Source: Terrimonas pollutisoli (GTDB taxonomy: Bacteria; Bacteroidota; Bacteroidia; Chitinophagales; Chitinophagaceae). Taken from it: a DNA stretch of 64,000 nt. Both the position numbers and the translations under genes were made by a program. Each line of letters starts with the position of its first letter. The stretch's first letter is position 1. Under the pieces are notes generated by a model. That model saw only the letters and a program-made list of their open reading frames with translations, made no database searches and was not told the DNA's origin. Shown piece by piece: positions 25,368-35,833 of the stretch. The stretch is taken from contig NZ_JARKNA010000015.1 of assembly GCF_029360765.1 (NCBI RefSeq), positions 1-64,000 on the forward strand, given 5' to 3'.

Positions 25368-26609
25368 TCACAACTCCACTGCATAGACATTCTCTATGCC
25401 TTCAAAGTTTGCACGAAAAATTATCCACTTGCCATCGGGACTGAAATGCACATTCGGTTCCAGCTTGTAATTATGATGTTTCATATTCACCAGCCTGGTT
25501 GAAACAAAATGATCTCCTTCCGGTTTGAATAAATAAATCCACCTGCCGTCCTGTGCTTTTGCCACCTGGCTGGGATCGCCACCATCGCCACAAAAAAGTT
25601 TATCGTCTTTACCGCTGTTGAAATGAATGCTCCACTCATCCCTTTGTAATTGATATTTTGTCTTTTGACCGGTTTTAATATTATGTCCCTCTACAAAAAA
25701 CACCTGGCCGCGGGGTTGTTGCAAATCATACCAGATGGTTTTACCATCGGCACTGATCCACTCGTGCCCGGCTATTTCCATCTCCATAATGCGCTTATGA
25801 ATCTGCGTTACCTGCTTTGTGCTTACATCAATTGTCCATATCCGATTTACTTTATGCCAGGGACCTTCGTGGCAAAACATCAGGAGTTTAGGATCGGTTG
25901 TTGAAAATTGAACATGATTGAGCCATGCGTTATCGGTAAATAGTTTTTCCAGCTTACCGGTTTTGATATCGATCGTAAACAATGTTCGCGGCAGTTTGGC
26001 TTCATAGATCAAATTAAAATAACTGCTCTTGCCCGGATTGTTTCTTAGGATCTCCTTTTCTTTATCACTTGACTTAGCACCTGCCAACAAGGTTCCGTCT
26101 GCATTGATGGTTGTAATGCCTGCTTTAAAATCATTGGGAAAAACATAGATGAGTTTAGTCTCTTTCGTCTTCGCATTTACACTATACACCGAATCTTTGA
26201 CCTGGTAATACACAATACCGGCTTTATTATCGACAATCTCCCCATTCATGAGTGATACGTGATTGGTCAATTGCTCCGACCTTAACGTATTAAGATCAAG
26301 TAAATGAATTTGCCGGTTGAGAGAAACAACAATGGAGATTTCCTGCTTGGCAACACTATCGACATTATTCTTGTTGCTGCTGTAAAAAACCATGGAGTTT
26401 CCAATAAAAGGATTGTTATGAAAGTAAAAGCTAAGATTACTTTTCCCCTCCAATCGTGTTAACCGGATCACTTTATGTTTAGTGTCTTTATCGATCCATT
26501 CATCGGGCATTTTCCTCCCGCCGGTTTCCATCACAGGTTGGGCAGCTGCCTGGAGAGTCAAAAAAAACGACACAAGAATGTTTTTGCCTATAAAAAACTG
26601 TCGTAACAT
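25368..26609 (-). CDS. PL22 oligogalacturonate lyase
   Basis: The 413-residue exported protein (signal peptide ending near LQAAAQP) is a seven-bladed propeller of the PL22 family: VIRLTRLEGKSNLSFYFHNN, the metal/catalytic His regions KLLMFCHEGPWHKVNRIWTI, IAGHEWISADGKTIWYD and EWSIHFNSGKDDKLFCGDGG, and HHNYKLEPNVHFSPDGKWII. The family splits unsaturated digalacturonate into keto-uronate monomers. A signal peptide is unusual compared with cytosolic Ogl of enterobacteria and suggests a periplasmic enzyme. It sits 26 nt after the GH39-like gene. Confidence 0.92.
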   Translation of the reverse strand: MLRQFFIGKNILVSFFLTLQAAAQPVMETGGRKMPDEWIDKDTKHKVIRLTRLEGKSNLSFYFHNNPFIGNSMVFYSSNKNNVDSVAKQEISIVVSLNRQIHLLDLNTLRSEQLTNHVSLMNGEIVDNKAGIVYYQVKDSVYSVNAKTKETKLIYVFPNDFKAGITTINADGTLLAGAKSSDKEKEILRNNPGKSSYFNLIYEAKLPRTLFTIDIKTGKLEKLFTDNAWLNHVQFSTTDPKLLMFCHEGPWHKVNRIWTIDVSTKQVTQIHKRIMEMEIAGHEWISADGKTIWYDLQQPRGQVFFVEGHNIKTGQKTKYQLQRDEWSIHFNSGKDDKLFCGDGGDPSQVAKAQDGRWIYLFKPEGDHFVSTRLVNMKHHNYKLEPNVHFSPDGKWIIFRANFEGIENVYAVEL

Positions 26610-26635
26610 TTTATTCTTTTTATGAGATCATCAAC

Positions 26636-28306
26636 CTACCAATCCAATTTCAATAAGGTTACACCCTGCACCGGCAGGTTGATTGTCAGTTTAGCTACAT
26701 TGTTCGCAGTCTTTATCCTGATTGCTTTTTGTTTTGTTTGTAATTGTCCCGCTTTTTCCAACATCGCTATTTGCTCTGTTGTTGGTTGCTGTGGCGAACC
26801 CATCTTTTTCCATACTTCATAGGAGTTGCTGTGTTCGTTATCGATCCTGTATTCTGTAATCGTCACATTAGCGGCAGGAATACCCTTAATCAGCACTGTT
26901 ATTGTTTGTGCATCTTCCTGTTTATCCTCATCATGATAATTCCATACCATTACGGTGGCATTACGCTTATCTTTTGCCGCCAATGCCCCGATGTCATTGT
27001 GTCCTCTCACACTTGAATCAACAAAAGTTTTGAGGTCATACATCTGGCTGCCTGTTGCTGCCACCCGCTTTCCCTTCATCATGCCAAACATGCGGAATAC
27101 ATTCAGCACCGGTTTATCAACGCCATTAGTAGCCAGGTCCCGGAAGCCGGCAAACCAGGGTTGGTTTTCAAATTCAAAAGACCAGGATACCGCTCCAATT
27201 AAGTTGGAATTATGTTGATCGGCCAACAGGTATTTCCTCGCAAACGTAGCAGCCGTATAACTGGAATACATGGTGCCATTGCGATAAGCATTTTCAGGGT
27301 TAGTGCTCATACCACAGGCGGCACAACCTTCGGGGTCGCTTTCACCAATTACCAGGGGAATATTTTTAATGGCCGGAAAATTATTTACAGTAATGAATGC
27401 ATCGCGGATATTTCGCATTTGTGTGCCGGCATTCATGATTACTTTACCATTGACAAATTTGGGCTGCCCTTTAGCATGAAACAAAACGAGATCCAGTGGA
27501 GAGCCTTTTTTGCCTGTTGCATAATTTATACCCGTTAAACAATGCTCAATGAAAGCCGCTAAAAATTTGGACCCGCCACCGGTTATATCGCAGCCACCAA
27601 TCTTTGCATTGGGCAATGCGAGGCGCAAACCATCTGCCGCATAATCATATGTTTTAAAAAATTCCTCTTGTGTGCCCTGCCAGTAACCGATATTGGGTTC
27701 GTTCCATACTTCCCAATACCAGCTATCCACTTCTTTGCTCCCATATTTTTCTTTGCAATGCTTAGCCCATTGATAGATCAGCTCCCGCCATTTATTATAG
27801 TCATTTGGCGGATAGGCCCAGCCGGTAAACACTTCTTTATAGGACACACCGGGTTTCCAGCTATGTTGATAGGGCTCCGGTTTTGAAGAAAGGGCTTTTG
27901 GCATAAAACCGATTTGCATCAATGGCTTCATACCCCACTGCACATAGGTATCAATGATGCTGTCGACAATGGTCCAATTATACATCGGGTTACCATTTGC
28001 ATCTTCAGTATAGGCATTAGTTGAACCCCACTTTAATGCAGGAGTGCCATCACCCGTCGTCAATAAATTGTGCGCCCGGACAAAAACAGGCACAGGGCTT
28101 AAGGTTGCAATCTCTGACAACAACTTTTTACCATCTTTCATGTAGGTATAGTTTGGTTCGTCATAGCCAAACCAAGCCCAGATTGGCTTCATCTCTCCCG
28201 TTTCCTTTCTCAGATCAACCTGTATTATAGGAGATTGAGCGAATACGGTTTGATCCAATATTTGAATCAAACAAAAACAAAATGCCAAAAATTTGAAATG
28301 CTTCAT
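26636..28306 (-). CDS. GH39-like glycoside hydrolase
   Basis: The 556-residue exported protein has a (beta/alpha)8 barrel with the clan-A acid/base motif WEVWNEPNIGYW (Glu203) and the nucleophile region IPLVIGESDPEG (Glu322), followed by a C-terminal beta-sandwich (ATVMVWNYHDEDKQEDAQTI, LPVQGVTLLKLDW). This is the plan of GH39 beta-xylosidase and related enzymes. The substrate within pectin is unknown. Several Cys residues near 328-331 (CAACG) are unusual. Confidence 0.85.
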   Translation of the reverse strand: MKHFKFLAFCFCLIQILDQTVFAQSPIIQVDLRKETGEMKPIWAWFGYDEPNYTYMKDGKKLLSEIATLSPVPVFVRAHNLLTTGDGTPALKWGSTNAYTEDANGNPMYNWTIVDSIIDTYVQWGMKPLMQIGFMPKALSSKPEPYQHSWKPGVSYKEVFTGWAYPPNDYNKWRELIYQWAKHCKEKYGSKEVDSWYWEVWNEPNIGYWQGTQEEFFKTYDYAADGLRLALPNAKIGGCDITGGGSKFLAAFIEHCLTGINYATGKKGSPLDLVLFHAKGQPKFVNGKVIMNAGTQMRNIRDAFITVNNFPAIKNIPLVIGESDPEGCAACGMSTNPENAYRNGTMYSSYTAATFARKYLLADQHNSNLIGAVSWSFEFENQPWFAGFRDLATNGVDKPVLNVFRMFGMMKGKRVAATGSQMYDLKTFVDSSVRGHNDIGALAAKDKRNATVMVWNYHDEDKQEDAQTITVLIKGIPAANVTITEYRIDNEHSNSYEVWKKMGSPQQPTTEQIAMLEKAGQLQTKQKAIRIKTANNVAKLTINLPVQGVTLLKLDW

Positions 28307-28380
28307 CTTGCTACAATCGTTTTATTATTAAATGTTGTCTACAGTGAGTGGAACTTGTCCCGACATTAGCATAAAAGTTG

Positions 28381-29169
28381 TTACTTATACTTTTCAAGAA
28401 ACTTCAATCGTACACCAACTTGTTTTATCCACTCCCTTGCCATCAATTCATGCGCCGGCACTGTAGGATGTATTCCATCCCATATCCAATATTCAGCAGG
28501 CTTCCTTTTTATCGCCTTATCAAATACAGCAGGAAAGTCAACAAGTACTGAATTAAACTCTGCAGCGAGTTTTCTAATGCGACCTGCCAATTGATCGACC
28601 GTGCTACGATATTTCTCCCAATCATCTTTTACCCTGCCTACCGGGTACACAAATGGAAGGCAAAGCACAAACAAGGTGTCGGGGTTTTGCTGTTTGCTTT
28701 TCGCAAGAATAATACGATAGCTGTTTTCAAACTGATCAATAGTTGCCTCTTTAACTTCAGGTTCTTTTATCATCACGGCTCCATCGTTGATGCCAACCAA
28801 TATGCTCAACACATCCGGTTTAATATCCAGCCCATCTGTCTGCCAACGTTTTTCAAGATCAGTAACACGGTTGCCACTGATTCCACGGTTATAAAAAACA
28901 GGATTGGATTCTGCAAAATCTGCACCTATCCTGCTTGCCACCGAAAATGCATAGCCATGACCCATGATATGATTCGGATCTTTGTCGCGGCCCCGGTTGC
29001 CATCCGTAATAGAATCGCCCTGGAATAAAAACACGAGACCTTTAGTTTTATCTTCAATCATGTCTCCGGGAACAGCACTTGCCATCACCGACGCTGGACT
29101 TAACGCCGATGCTGCACCTGCCAGAGCCGAAACTTTTAAAAATGATCTTCTTGTTGTTTTATTATCCAT
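28381..29169 (-). CDS. SGNH/GDSL hydrolase with Tat-type signal
   Basis: The 262-residue protein begins with a twin-arginine signal (TTRRSFLKVSALAGAASAL) and has the SGNH blocks FLFQGDSITDGNRG (Ser53), NRGISGNRV, LSILVGINDG and YWIWDGIHPTVPAH (Asp231, His234). It is a probable carbohydrate acetylesterase for pectin acetyl groups, distinct in sequence from the CE12-like protein at 11656. Export through Tat is inferred from the RR motif. Confidence 0.85.
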   Translation of the reverse strand: MDNKTTRRSFLKVSALAGAASALSPASVMASAVPGDMIEDKTKGLVFLFQGDSITDGNRGRDKDPNHIMGHGYAFSVASRIGADFAESNPVFYNRGISGNRVTDLEKRWQTDGLDIKPDVLSILVGINDGAVMIKEPEVKEATIDQFENSYRIILAKSKQQNPDTLFVLCLPFVYPVGRVKDDWEKYRSTVDQLAGRIRKLAAEFNSVLVDFPAVFDKAIKRKPAEYWIWDGIHPTVPAHELMAREWIKQVGVRLKFLEKYK

Positions 29170-29250
29170 GATTTTTCAGAAAGATGGCGTCAATTAATTA
29201 CTATCTGGTTTTGAAGTTGCAACTAAAACACTCACCATTTTACTCTTTTA

Positions 29251-30609
29251 TTATTTTGACAATTGCAGTGAACTGTCATTGATAATAAATTTGAAATTAG
29301 TCAGCAGCTGGTAAATTTCAGCACCGGCTAAAATGACCGGTCCATAGCCATGAGCGGCATATACATTCACCGGACGGTAATAGTAAAAAGCCGGATCAAA
29401 AGCCATTCCTGTTCCTACACATGTACCTTCTACTTGTCCCTGGGCATTGACTTTTGTTGACACGGCGTTCCATGCAAGAATCGCTGTTGGCGCATAGATC
29501 ATCGGATCGAGCCAACCTTTGTTAATGGCATGTGCAATGCAATAAGCGTAGATAGCTGTAGCCGATGTCTCGAGATAAGAATCATTTTTGTCAAGCAATT
29601 GGTGCCAGAAACCCGTTCCATCCTGATAGCTCATCAATCCATTGATATGGTCTTTCAATTGCTTTAACACAAAACTTCTTCCCGGGTGATTTTCGGGCAG
29701 CACATCCAGCAACTCCGTTTTTGTCATCAGTGCCCAACCATTGGCTCTCGCCCATCTGAATTCAGGATGCTTCGCCATGCTTTCGACCCAGCCATGCATA
29801 TACAGTCCTTTTTCTTTATTGAACATTCGGTGTGCAAATTGTCTTACTTGTTTGACAGCATCATCAAAATATTTTGTGTCTCCTGTGAGCTTGCCCATTT
29901 GTGCCATCGCCGGCACTCCCATATACAAATCATCAAGCCACAAGGTATTGGCCTGTGGACGCATTCTTGCCAACGTTCCATCTTTTAGCCGGTATTCTTT
30001 GGTGAATACATAATGTATATAGTTATCAATCAGCGGACGGAGATTATTGTTCAACCCGCTTCGCTGCGCCTTGATCATAGACGCACAAACAGCCCCGGCA
30101 TCATCTAAGGCATGAGGATCTATTGGCTGGGACAACAATTTCTTCTTACGGATATAATCAATACCGAATTTTTGTTTTACTGCAGGCACCCATTTTGCCA
30201 GGAAATCAAATCTTGTTTTTACATAATCGGCATAACGTTGATCCTTTGTGGTTTCAAATGCCCGTTGAAAGGCTGAATAAGTAACCCCCCATTCATAACT
30301 GGTCAACCGGAAATCACCCGTCTTTACAATGCTGTTGGTATCTAATTGCGTTGTTTCATTTATCGCCTCACCTGTTTTTTGATTGATCATGGCTGCAGGT
30401 GTAACGGCATCGAGATAATCGTAGACTTTATCTAATACTGCTTTTACTTTTTCTTTTGTCGGGGCACCATAAGGAATGGGATAGTCTGGTTGCAAGGCAT
30501 GCAAGGGTGCATTTACATCTGTTTGCTTTTGCTGCGCCCGGCCATAAAAGAAAAATAACGTTGCTATACAAGAAACGGCTGTGTATTTGAAAACTGTTGC
30601 TGACTTCAT
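29251..30609 (-). CDS. GH105-type unsaturated uronyl hydrolase (second copy)
   Basis: From ATG 30609 the product has 452 residues with a signal peptide (ends near YGRAQQ) and an (alpha/alpha)6 barrel: MRPQANTLWLDDLYMGVPAM with the catalytic-type Asp pair, FRWARANGWALMTKTELLDV, YQDGTGFWHQLLDKNDSYLE and VNVYAAHGYGPVILAGAEIY. It is larger than the GH105 at 10495 and differs clearly, so it may act on another linkage. ATG at 30633 is possible but gives a poorer signal. It is 103 nt after susD. Confidence 0.88.
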   Translation of the reverse strand: MKSATVFKYTAVSCIATLFFFYGRAQQKQTDVNAPLHALQPDYPIPYGAPTKEKVKAVLDKVYDYLDAVTPAAMINQKTGEAINETTQLDTNSIVKTGDFRLTSYEWGVTYSAFQRAFETTKDQRYADYVKTRFDFLAKWVPAVKQKFGIDYIRKKKLLSQPIDPHALDDAGAVCASMIKAQRSGLNNNLRPLIDNYIHYVFTKEYRLKDGTLARMRPQANTLWLDDLYMGVPAMAQMGKLTGDTKYFDDAVKQVRQFAHRMFNKEKGLYMHGWVESMAKHPEFRWARANGWALMTKTELLDVLPENHPGRSFVLKQLKDHINGLMSYQDGTGFWHQLLDKNDSYLETSATAIYAYCIAHAINKGWLDPMIYAPTAILAWNAVSTKVNAQGQVEGTCVGTGMAFDPAFYYYRPVNVYAAHGYGPVILAGAEIYQLLTNFKFIINDSSLQLSK

Positions 30610-30712
30610 AGTGAACCAATTTAGTGTAATCATCTGACTTACCAGAATGAAAATAGCGGCAAAAATTTGTAGCCGCCATTTTCAAAAACTGCCTGCTTAT
30701 GTATGAGAAACT

Positions 30713-32668
30713 TTAATACCCGGGATTTTGCATTGCTTGTTTTTCTGGGCCTGTTAAGGCTTTGCCGCCAGCCTGTATGCCATCAAGAAATGTTTGTGGT
30801 ATTGGCCGCAGCAAATGGCGATCCTGAATGTTAGGAGCTGCATCAGGATTAAAAGCCTTGGCACGAGCAACTAATGTTTTTGTGCGGGACAGATCTTGCC
30901 AACGCAAATATTCACCGGCAAGCTCACGGGCCCGTTCATTCAATAAAAAGCACAATGCCCTGTCGTAAGGAGAAGATAAGGCGAGTGTACTGATAATATA
31001 TTCATCTCCTGCCGGTAAAGTTGCCATATCAGTAACTGCTAAGCTGGCTGAAGCATCTGTTGTAACCGGAATATTATTTGACTCGTAATAGGAATTCTCC
31101 GGAAAAAAAGAAGGAGGTACGGTTTGAGGAGCACTGCTGGGTGCAGCTCCACCATCATAATAAGCCGAACGGCTTTCGCCGCTTACAAATTGCGCCCTTG
31201 TTCTTAATGGGTTGATATAAGGTAATGCATCATTATAAGAACCCGTACCCATATTTGCCAAACGGATTTTAGCTTCTGCAGCTATCAAATAGGTTTCAGC
31301 CGAACGGGCCAGTGTAATATCCCGAAGGCCTCTTACATCGTTGAACCCAGCAGTACGGGAACCATCCATAAACTTGCTTAACGATGGAAATTTGCGGGTA
31401 TCGTTCCATCCTCCGTCGGCCGTAACGCCAGTCTTATATGCCACATACACATGAGGTATAGTTTTACCGGTTGCGCCATATACCACCGAATTGTTTAGCA
31501 CATTTGCAGAAAACCGGGTATCACCGGGTTGATTGATAACATACATTATTCCTAAATCACCTTTCACATAAGGAGCCGTTGGCGCATTAGCATTAACCTT
31601 ATGTTTTGTCCTGAAACTTTTCCAAAACCTTGAATCATTTTGCAAGTCGTAAATGCGATACATGTAAAAGTTAGGACACAGCCGGCTGAAAGGACGATCT
31701 CCACTTAGGTCCCGCTGCATTTGCGCAATATCCTCATAGCGGGAAACATAGTATAAATGCTGTGTGTTTTGACCACTTGCGGTTAAATCTGAAGTAAACT
31801 GCGCTGATAAAATTATTTCTTTCAGGTTTTCATTGGCGCCGTTGGGAGCGGTATATCTCCATAGATCGCCAAAGTTTGGCGCCAGTGGATGATTGGCAAT
31901 AACGGAATCGCACAAAGGCACGATAGCAGCCAGGTCGGCAGCTTTGGTGCTAGAATTCCAGGAATCATTTATTTCACTGGCACGACTTAGATATGCCTTG
32001 GCTAAATAATGCCCTGCTGCGTCTTTGGTTATTTTGGCAGGAGAACCCGTATTACTCAAAAGTCCATATGCTTTGGTAAGATCATCAATAATCAGTGCAA
32101 ATATGTCTTTTGGTTCAGCACGGGTAAACTCTAAATCCGGAGTGGTACTGGGCGTGGTTTTTAAAGGTACTGCCCCATACTGGCTTACTAACCTTAAGTA
32201 ATTATAGGCCCGCAAAAAATAGCCTTCGCCTAACGCAGTTTTTTTAATAGCATCAGCAGTAGAAGTGCTGGCCGTGGCGTTTTCAATTATCAGGTTGGCA
32301 TGGCCGATTCCTATATATAAATTATCCCATTGGGCGTTTGCTGCTACTGTATTCCCATTATTAGGTGTAATAAAAGAGCCAAAAGTATTTCCATAAGAGT
32401 TATACATACCATTTGAAGGGTCGCCGCCTACGCGGAATTCATCCACACCGTAGCACATATTAGAGAATGCCATTTCCCCATTGAATGGAGTGGCAAATAC
32501 CTGGTGATAGGCTCCATTAACCAATTGCTGGATACCGGCATCCGTTTTATAAAATTCCAAATCTCTTGAAGTTTTCAATTCTTCATCTAAGAATTTCTTC
32601 TTACATGAAACGGCAACCAATACCATTAACAGGATCACTATGGTTATATTTAAGAATTCATTTTTCAT
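30713..32668 (-). CDS. SusD/RagB-family outer-membrane glycan-binding lipoprotein
   Basis: The 651-residue protein has a lipoprotein signal (LMVLVAVSC, Cys22) followed by KKKFLDEELKTSRDLEFYKT, the SusD opening. TPR-like helices (GEGYFLRAYNYLRLVSQYGA, VPLKTTP) and the C-terminal LLNERARELAGEYLRWQDLS and LLRPIPQTFLDG are diagnostic. It sits 20 nt after susC and forms the lid of the SusCD importer. Confidence 0.96.
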   Translation of the reverse strand: MKNEFLNITIVILLMVLVAVSCKKKFLDEELKTSRDLEFYKTDAGIQQLVNGAYHQVFATPFNGEMAFSNMCYGVDEFRVGGDPSNGMYNSYGNTFGSFITPNNGNTVAANAQWDNLYIGIGHANLIIENATASTSTADAIKKTALGEGYFLRAYNYLRLVSQYGAVPLKTTPSTTPDLEFTRAEPKDIFALIIDDLTKAYGLLSNTGSPAKITKDAAGHYLAKAYLSRASEINDSWNSSTKAADLAAIVPLCDSVIANHPLAPNFGDLWRYTAPNGANENLKEIILSAQFTSDLTASGQNTQHLYYVSRYEDIAQMQRDLSGDRPFSRLCPNFYMYRIYDLQNDSRFWKSFRTKHKVNANAPTAPYVKGDLGIMYVINQPGDTRFSANVLNNSVVYGATGKTIPHVYVAYKTGVTADGGWNDTRKFPSLSKFMDGSRTAGFNDVRGLRDITLARSAETYLIAAEAKIRLANMGTGSYNDALPYINPLRTRAQFVSGESRSAYYDGGAAPSSAPQTVPPSFFPENSYYESNNIPVTTDASASLAVTDMATLPAGDEYIISTLALSSPYDRALCFLLNERARELAGEYLRWQDLSRTKTLVARAKAFNPDAAPNIQDRHLLRPIPQTFLDGIQAGGKALTGPEKQAMQNPGY

Positions 32669-32688
32669 TTTGTCAAAATTTAATGAAG

Positions 32689-35600
32689 TTAAAAACCGGC
32701 ATTGATACCAAATGTATATCCACGGTTAGAGAACGTTGAAACTGCATCCATATCCATGAATTCAATTTGAGAATATATCATACCTGGATTGGTAGCCTGG
32801 AAGTAAACCCGCAGGCTCGACATGTGCATTGCCTTTGTAATTCTATTGGGCACATTGTAAGCAGCTGAAATATTCCTGATTTTCAAAAACGATGCTTTCA
32901 GGTATCCTAATGAAGGGGAATATGCATCGCCTGAACCTACAGAATAAAAGGGTTTTTGGTACTCTGCATTTTGGTTATTTTCTGTCCAGTAGTTAATCCG
33001 CCGCTGGTTTCCACGGGCCGTTTGGGACTCTCCGCCCTGATTGAACCAATAGTTTAAGCGGCCGTAGATGAACACTGACAACTCGAAGCCCTTGTACGTA
33101 AAACTATTTGTCATACCCACTATCCAGCGGGGTCTTGTGTGACCGATAACTACCCTGTCATTGTTAGCATCAATTTTATTATCACCGTTCTGGTCAATAG
33201 GTCTTACCTGGCCCGGAGTAAAGTTGTTGCCGTTTTGACCAAACTTGGATAACAATGCTGTATCAGCATACTGCCACATACCATTGGAGGCAAAGCCATA
33301 GATAACCCGAATTGGTCCGCCAGGAAAAAGGTTGTTAAGAACGTCAGGGCCTTTCCCCGTTGCCCCTTCAACAAGCTTGTCTTTTTGCCAGCTTGCATTC
33401 AGGTTGGTTGTCCATTGAAAGTTTTTAGTGGTTATGTTAATTGTATTGATATTAATATCAACACCTTTATTAGTAGTTTGCCCAAGATTGGTATTCGTTC
33501 TAAGGAATCCTGTTACCGTAGGCAGTTGTTGCAGAAATAATAAATCGTTTGTTCTTGAAGTATAAACATCAATTGCCCCCGAAACTCTGTTTTTTAATAT
33601 ACTGAAATCAATACCTGCATTGTACTGGGTTGTTTTCTCCCATTTTAAATTTGGATTTCCAAGGTCAGTAGTTGGAAGAGAGGCTGCACTTACACTGCCG
33701 CCGTTCGGATAGAAATAAGGTTCACCAAAAGTTAATGTTTTATAGGGATCAATAGAAGAGTTACCTGTAACGCCCACACCAATGCGGAATTTTAAATCGT
33801 TCACAAACGAAACATTTTGCATAAATTTCTCACGACTTACACGCCATGCTAGCGCAGCACTGGGGAATATGTCACCCTTATATCCTTCACCGAGCTGCGA
33901 AGCAGCATCGTGTCGCACAGATACAGTTAGCAAATACTTATCATCAAACCCATAGTTGAGACGGGCCATATAGCTTCTTAATTGGGTTTCAGTTAGTGGA
34001 GTAACCCGGTTAATAGTAAGGTTGGTGGATGGAAGCACCCTGTTGTTCAGTTCATACCACTTTTGACTGGCGAAAGGAACAGCAGTACCAACTATTCTGT
34101 TTACAGGGTTAGCAACATACTTGGTAGCACTTTGCAGTAATGTAAGGCCAAAGCTGTGTCGCTTGATCTCTTTGTCATAGTAAATAAGGTTATCAAGTGT
34201 CCATGAGTAAGTTTTAGCTTCCTGCAATGAGGCGCCATTAATACCACTGCTTGCGGCGGACTGACCATCGATATAAACACCATTGGTATAATTTGAAAAG
34301 TCGGGGCCAAAGTTGAAACGGTATTTTAATCCTTTCAAGAAGGGATGAATTTTACCAAAATCCATTTGGGCGTACATGCTACCAAACGCACGAAGTGTTA
34401 CCCGCTGGTCCTGAGTATATTTCTCCTCATCCACTACGGTTTTAATAGCCACATCACCACCGGGATATATAATTCTGTTACCTGCAGAATCATAGGGCAC
34501 AGCCCATTTGAAAAGGCCTCTTGCAGAATTATAAATGCTATTTGCAGGCGTACCTACAAATGAACCAATTATTAAATTTGACTGGCCGAATTCCTGGGTG
34601 CCGTGGGTAGCATTTACATTCAACCCCATATTAAACCAATCGGTAGCCTGTATATCCACACTGGCTTTACCAGAATATCTTGTAAACTTTTGGCCAATAG
34701 AAGTTCCCTTATTATTCAAATACCCAAATGAAGCATATGCCTTTATATTTTTTGTTCCACCACTAACGCTGATGGTGTTGTCTGTGGTAAGGCCGGTTTG
34801 AGATACCAGCCCCGTCCAATCGGTGTTGCCCACTTTTGAGCCATCCCATGTACCTGTTGCCCAGCCCTGCGCAATATTTTTCCAGGCAGTCGGGTCAGAA
34901 GTAGCCAGAAAAATATCACGGTCGTTGGCGATAGTTGGCGCATCACCTCGTGGACGGCCTGCCGGATTACTGTAGTAAACCGCCCACCGGCGAAAATCAA
35001 TGTATTCAGAAGCAGACATGATAGGCGCCCAGTCTTTAACGGTTTCAAACGTAGCCGAATTATAAAGATTCACTTGCACTTTGCCCGACTTTCCTTGCTT
35101 GGTAGTAACAATTACAACACCATTCGCTCCTCTTGAACCATAGATGGCCGTAGCAGATGCATCTTTCAGCACATCTATACTTTCAATATCGTTAGGATTA
35201 AGGTACTCGATACCGCCAGTGGCCAAAGGAATATTATCAACTACATAAAGAGGTTCATTGGTGGCATTTACAGAGCGTTCACCACGAATTCTGATACTAC
35301 CAACCGTGCCAGGTCGCTCATTAGAAGTAATATCCACACCAGCTACCTTACCCTGCATGGCCTGTAGCGCATTGTCAACCGGCCTTGACCTGATATCCTT
35401 TTGGTTAATGCCGGCAACAGAGCCGGTTACATCTTTCTTTTTAACCGTTGCGTAGCCAATCACAACAACATCCTCCAACGATGCAGTAGTGTTTGCCAGT
35501 GAAATGTTCACTATTGATTTATTATTAATGCCAACTTCCTGTTCGGCAAATCCAACTGATGTGATCACCAGTGTTGAACTGCCTGATGGCGCCGTCAATG

Positions 35601-35799
35601 AATAAGAGCCATCAGTATTAGTCGCCGTGGCCAAGGCAGTGCCTTTTACCTGTACCGTTGTTCCCGGCACTGGCTTTCCGGTTTCATCGGTTATTTTGCC
35701 GGTTACTTTAAAGTTGTTTTGGGAAAAAGAAAACTGTGTAGTCAGTAATAGGAGCAGAATGATACACACACTCCGCTGCATGATGCGCTTTTTTTTCAT
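32689..35799 (-). CDS. SusC/RagA-family TonB-dependent transporter
   Basis: The 1036-residue outer-membrane protein has a signal peptide (ends near FSFSQ), a carboxypeptidase-D-like domain (KVTGKITDETGKPVPGTTVQ), a TonB-box-like stretch (LEDVVVIGYATVKKKDVTGS), a plug with NIPLATGGIEYLNPNDIESI and DVLKDASATAIYGSRGANGV, and a 22-strand barrel ending in MSSLRVYFQATNPG and NRGYTFGINAGF. It is first gene of the PUL and is preceded by the operator motif shared with the CE12 gene. Confidence 0.97.
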   Translation of the reverse strand: MKKKRIMQRSVCIILLLLLTTQFSFSQNNFKVTGKITDETGKPVPGTTVQVKGTALATATNTDGSYSLTAPSGSSTLVITSVGFAEQEVGINNKSIVNISLANTTASLEDVVVIGYATVKKKDVTGSVAGINQKDIRSRPVDNALQAMQGKVAGVDITSNERPGTVGSIRIRGERSVNATNEPLYVVDNIPLATGGIEYLNPNDIESIDVLKDASATAIYGSRGANGVVIVTTKQGKSGKVQVNLYNSATFETVKDWAPIMSASEYIDFRRWAVYYSNPAGRPRGDAPTIANDRDIFLATSDPTAWKNIAQGWATGTWDGSKVGNTDWTGLVSQTGLTTDNTISVSGGTKNIKAYASFGYLNNKGTSIGQKFTRYSGKASVDIQATDWFNMGLNVNATHGTQEFGQSNLIIGSFVGTPANSIYNSARGLFKWAVPYDSAGNRIIYPGGDVAIKTVVDEEKYTQDQRVTLRAFGSMYAQMDFGKIHPFLKGLKYRFNFGPDFSNYTNGVYIDGQSAASSGINGASLQEAKTYSWTLDNLIYYDKEIKRHSFGLTLLQSATKYVANPVNRIVGTAVPFASQKWYELNNRVLPSTNLTINRVTPLTETQLRSYMARLNYGFDDKYLLTVSVRHDAASQLGEGYKGDIFPSAALAWRVSREKFMQNVSFVNDLKFRIGVGVTGNSSIDPYKTLTFGEPYFYPNGGSVSAASLPTTDLGNPNLKWEKTTQYNAGIDFSILKNRVSGAIDVYTSRTNDLLFLQQLPTVTGFLRTNTNLGQTTNKGVDININTINITTKNFQWTTNLNASWQKDKLVEGATGKGPDVLNNLFPGGPIRVIYGFASNGMWQYADTALLSKFGQNGNNFTPGQVRPIDQNGDNKIDANNDRVVIGHTRPRWIVGMTNSFTYKGFELSVFIYGRLNYWFNQGGESQTARGNQRRINYWTENNQNAEYQKPFYSVGSGDAYSPSLGYLKASFLKIRNISAAYNVPNRITKAMHMSSLRVYFQATNPGMIYSQIEFMDMDAVSTFSNRGYTFGINAGF

Positions 35800-35833
35800 A
35801 TAGCAGTTTTAAGAGGACAAATGCAATTCATGC

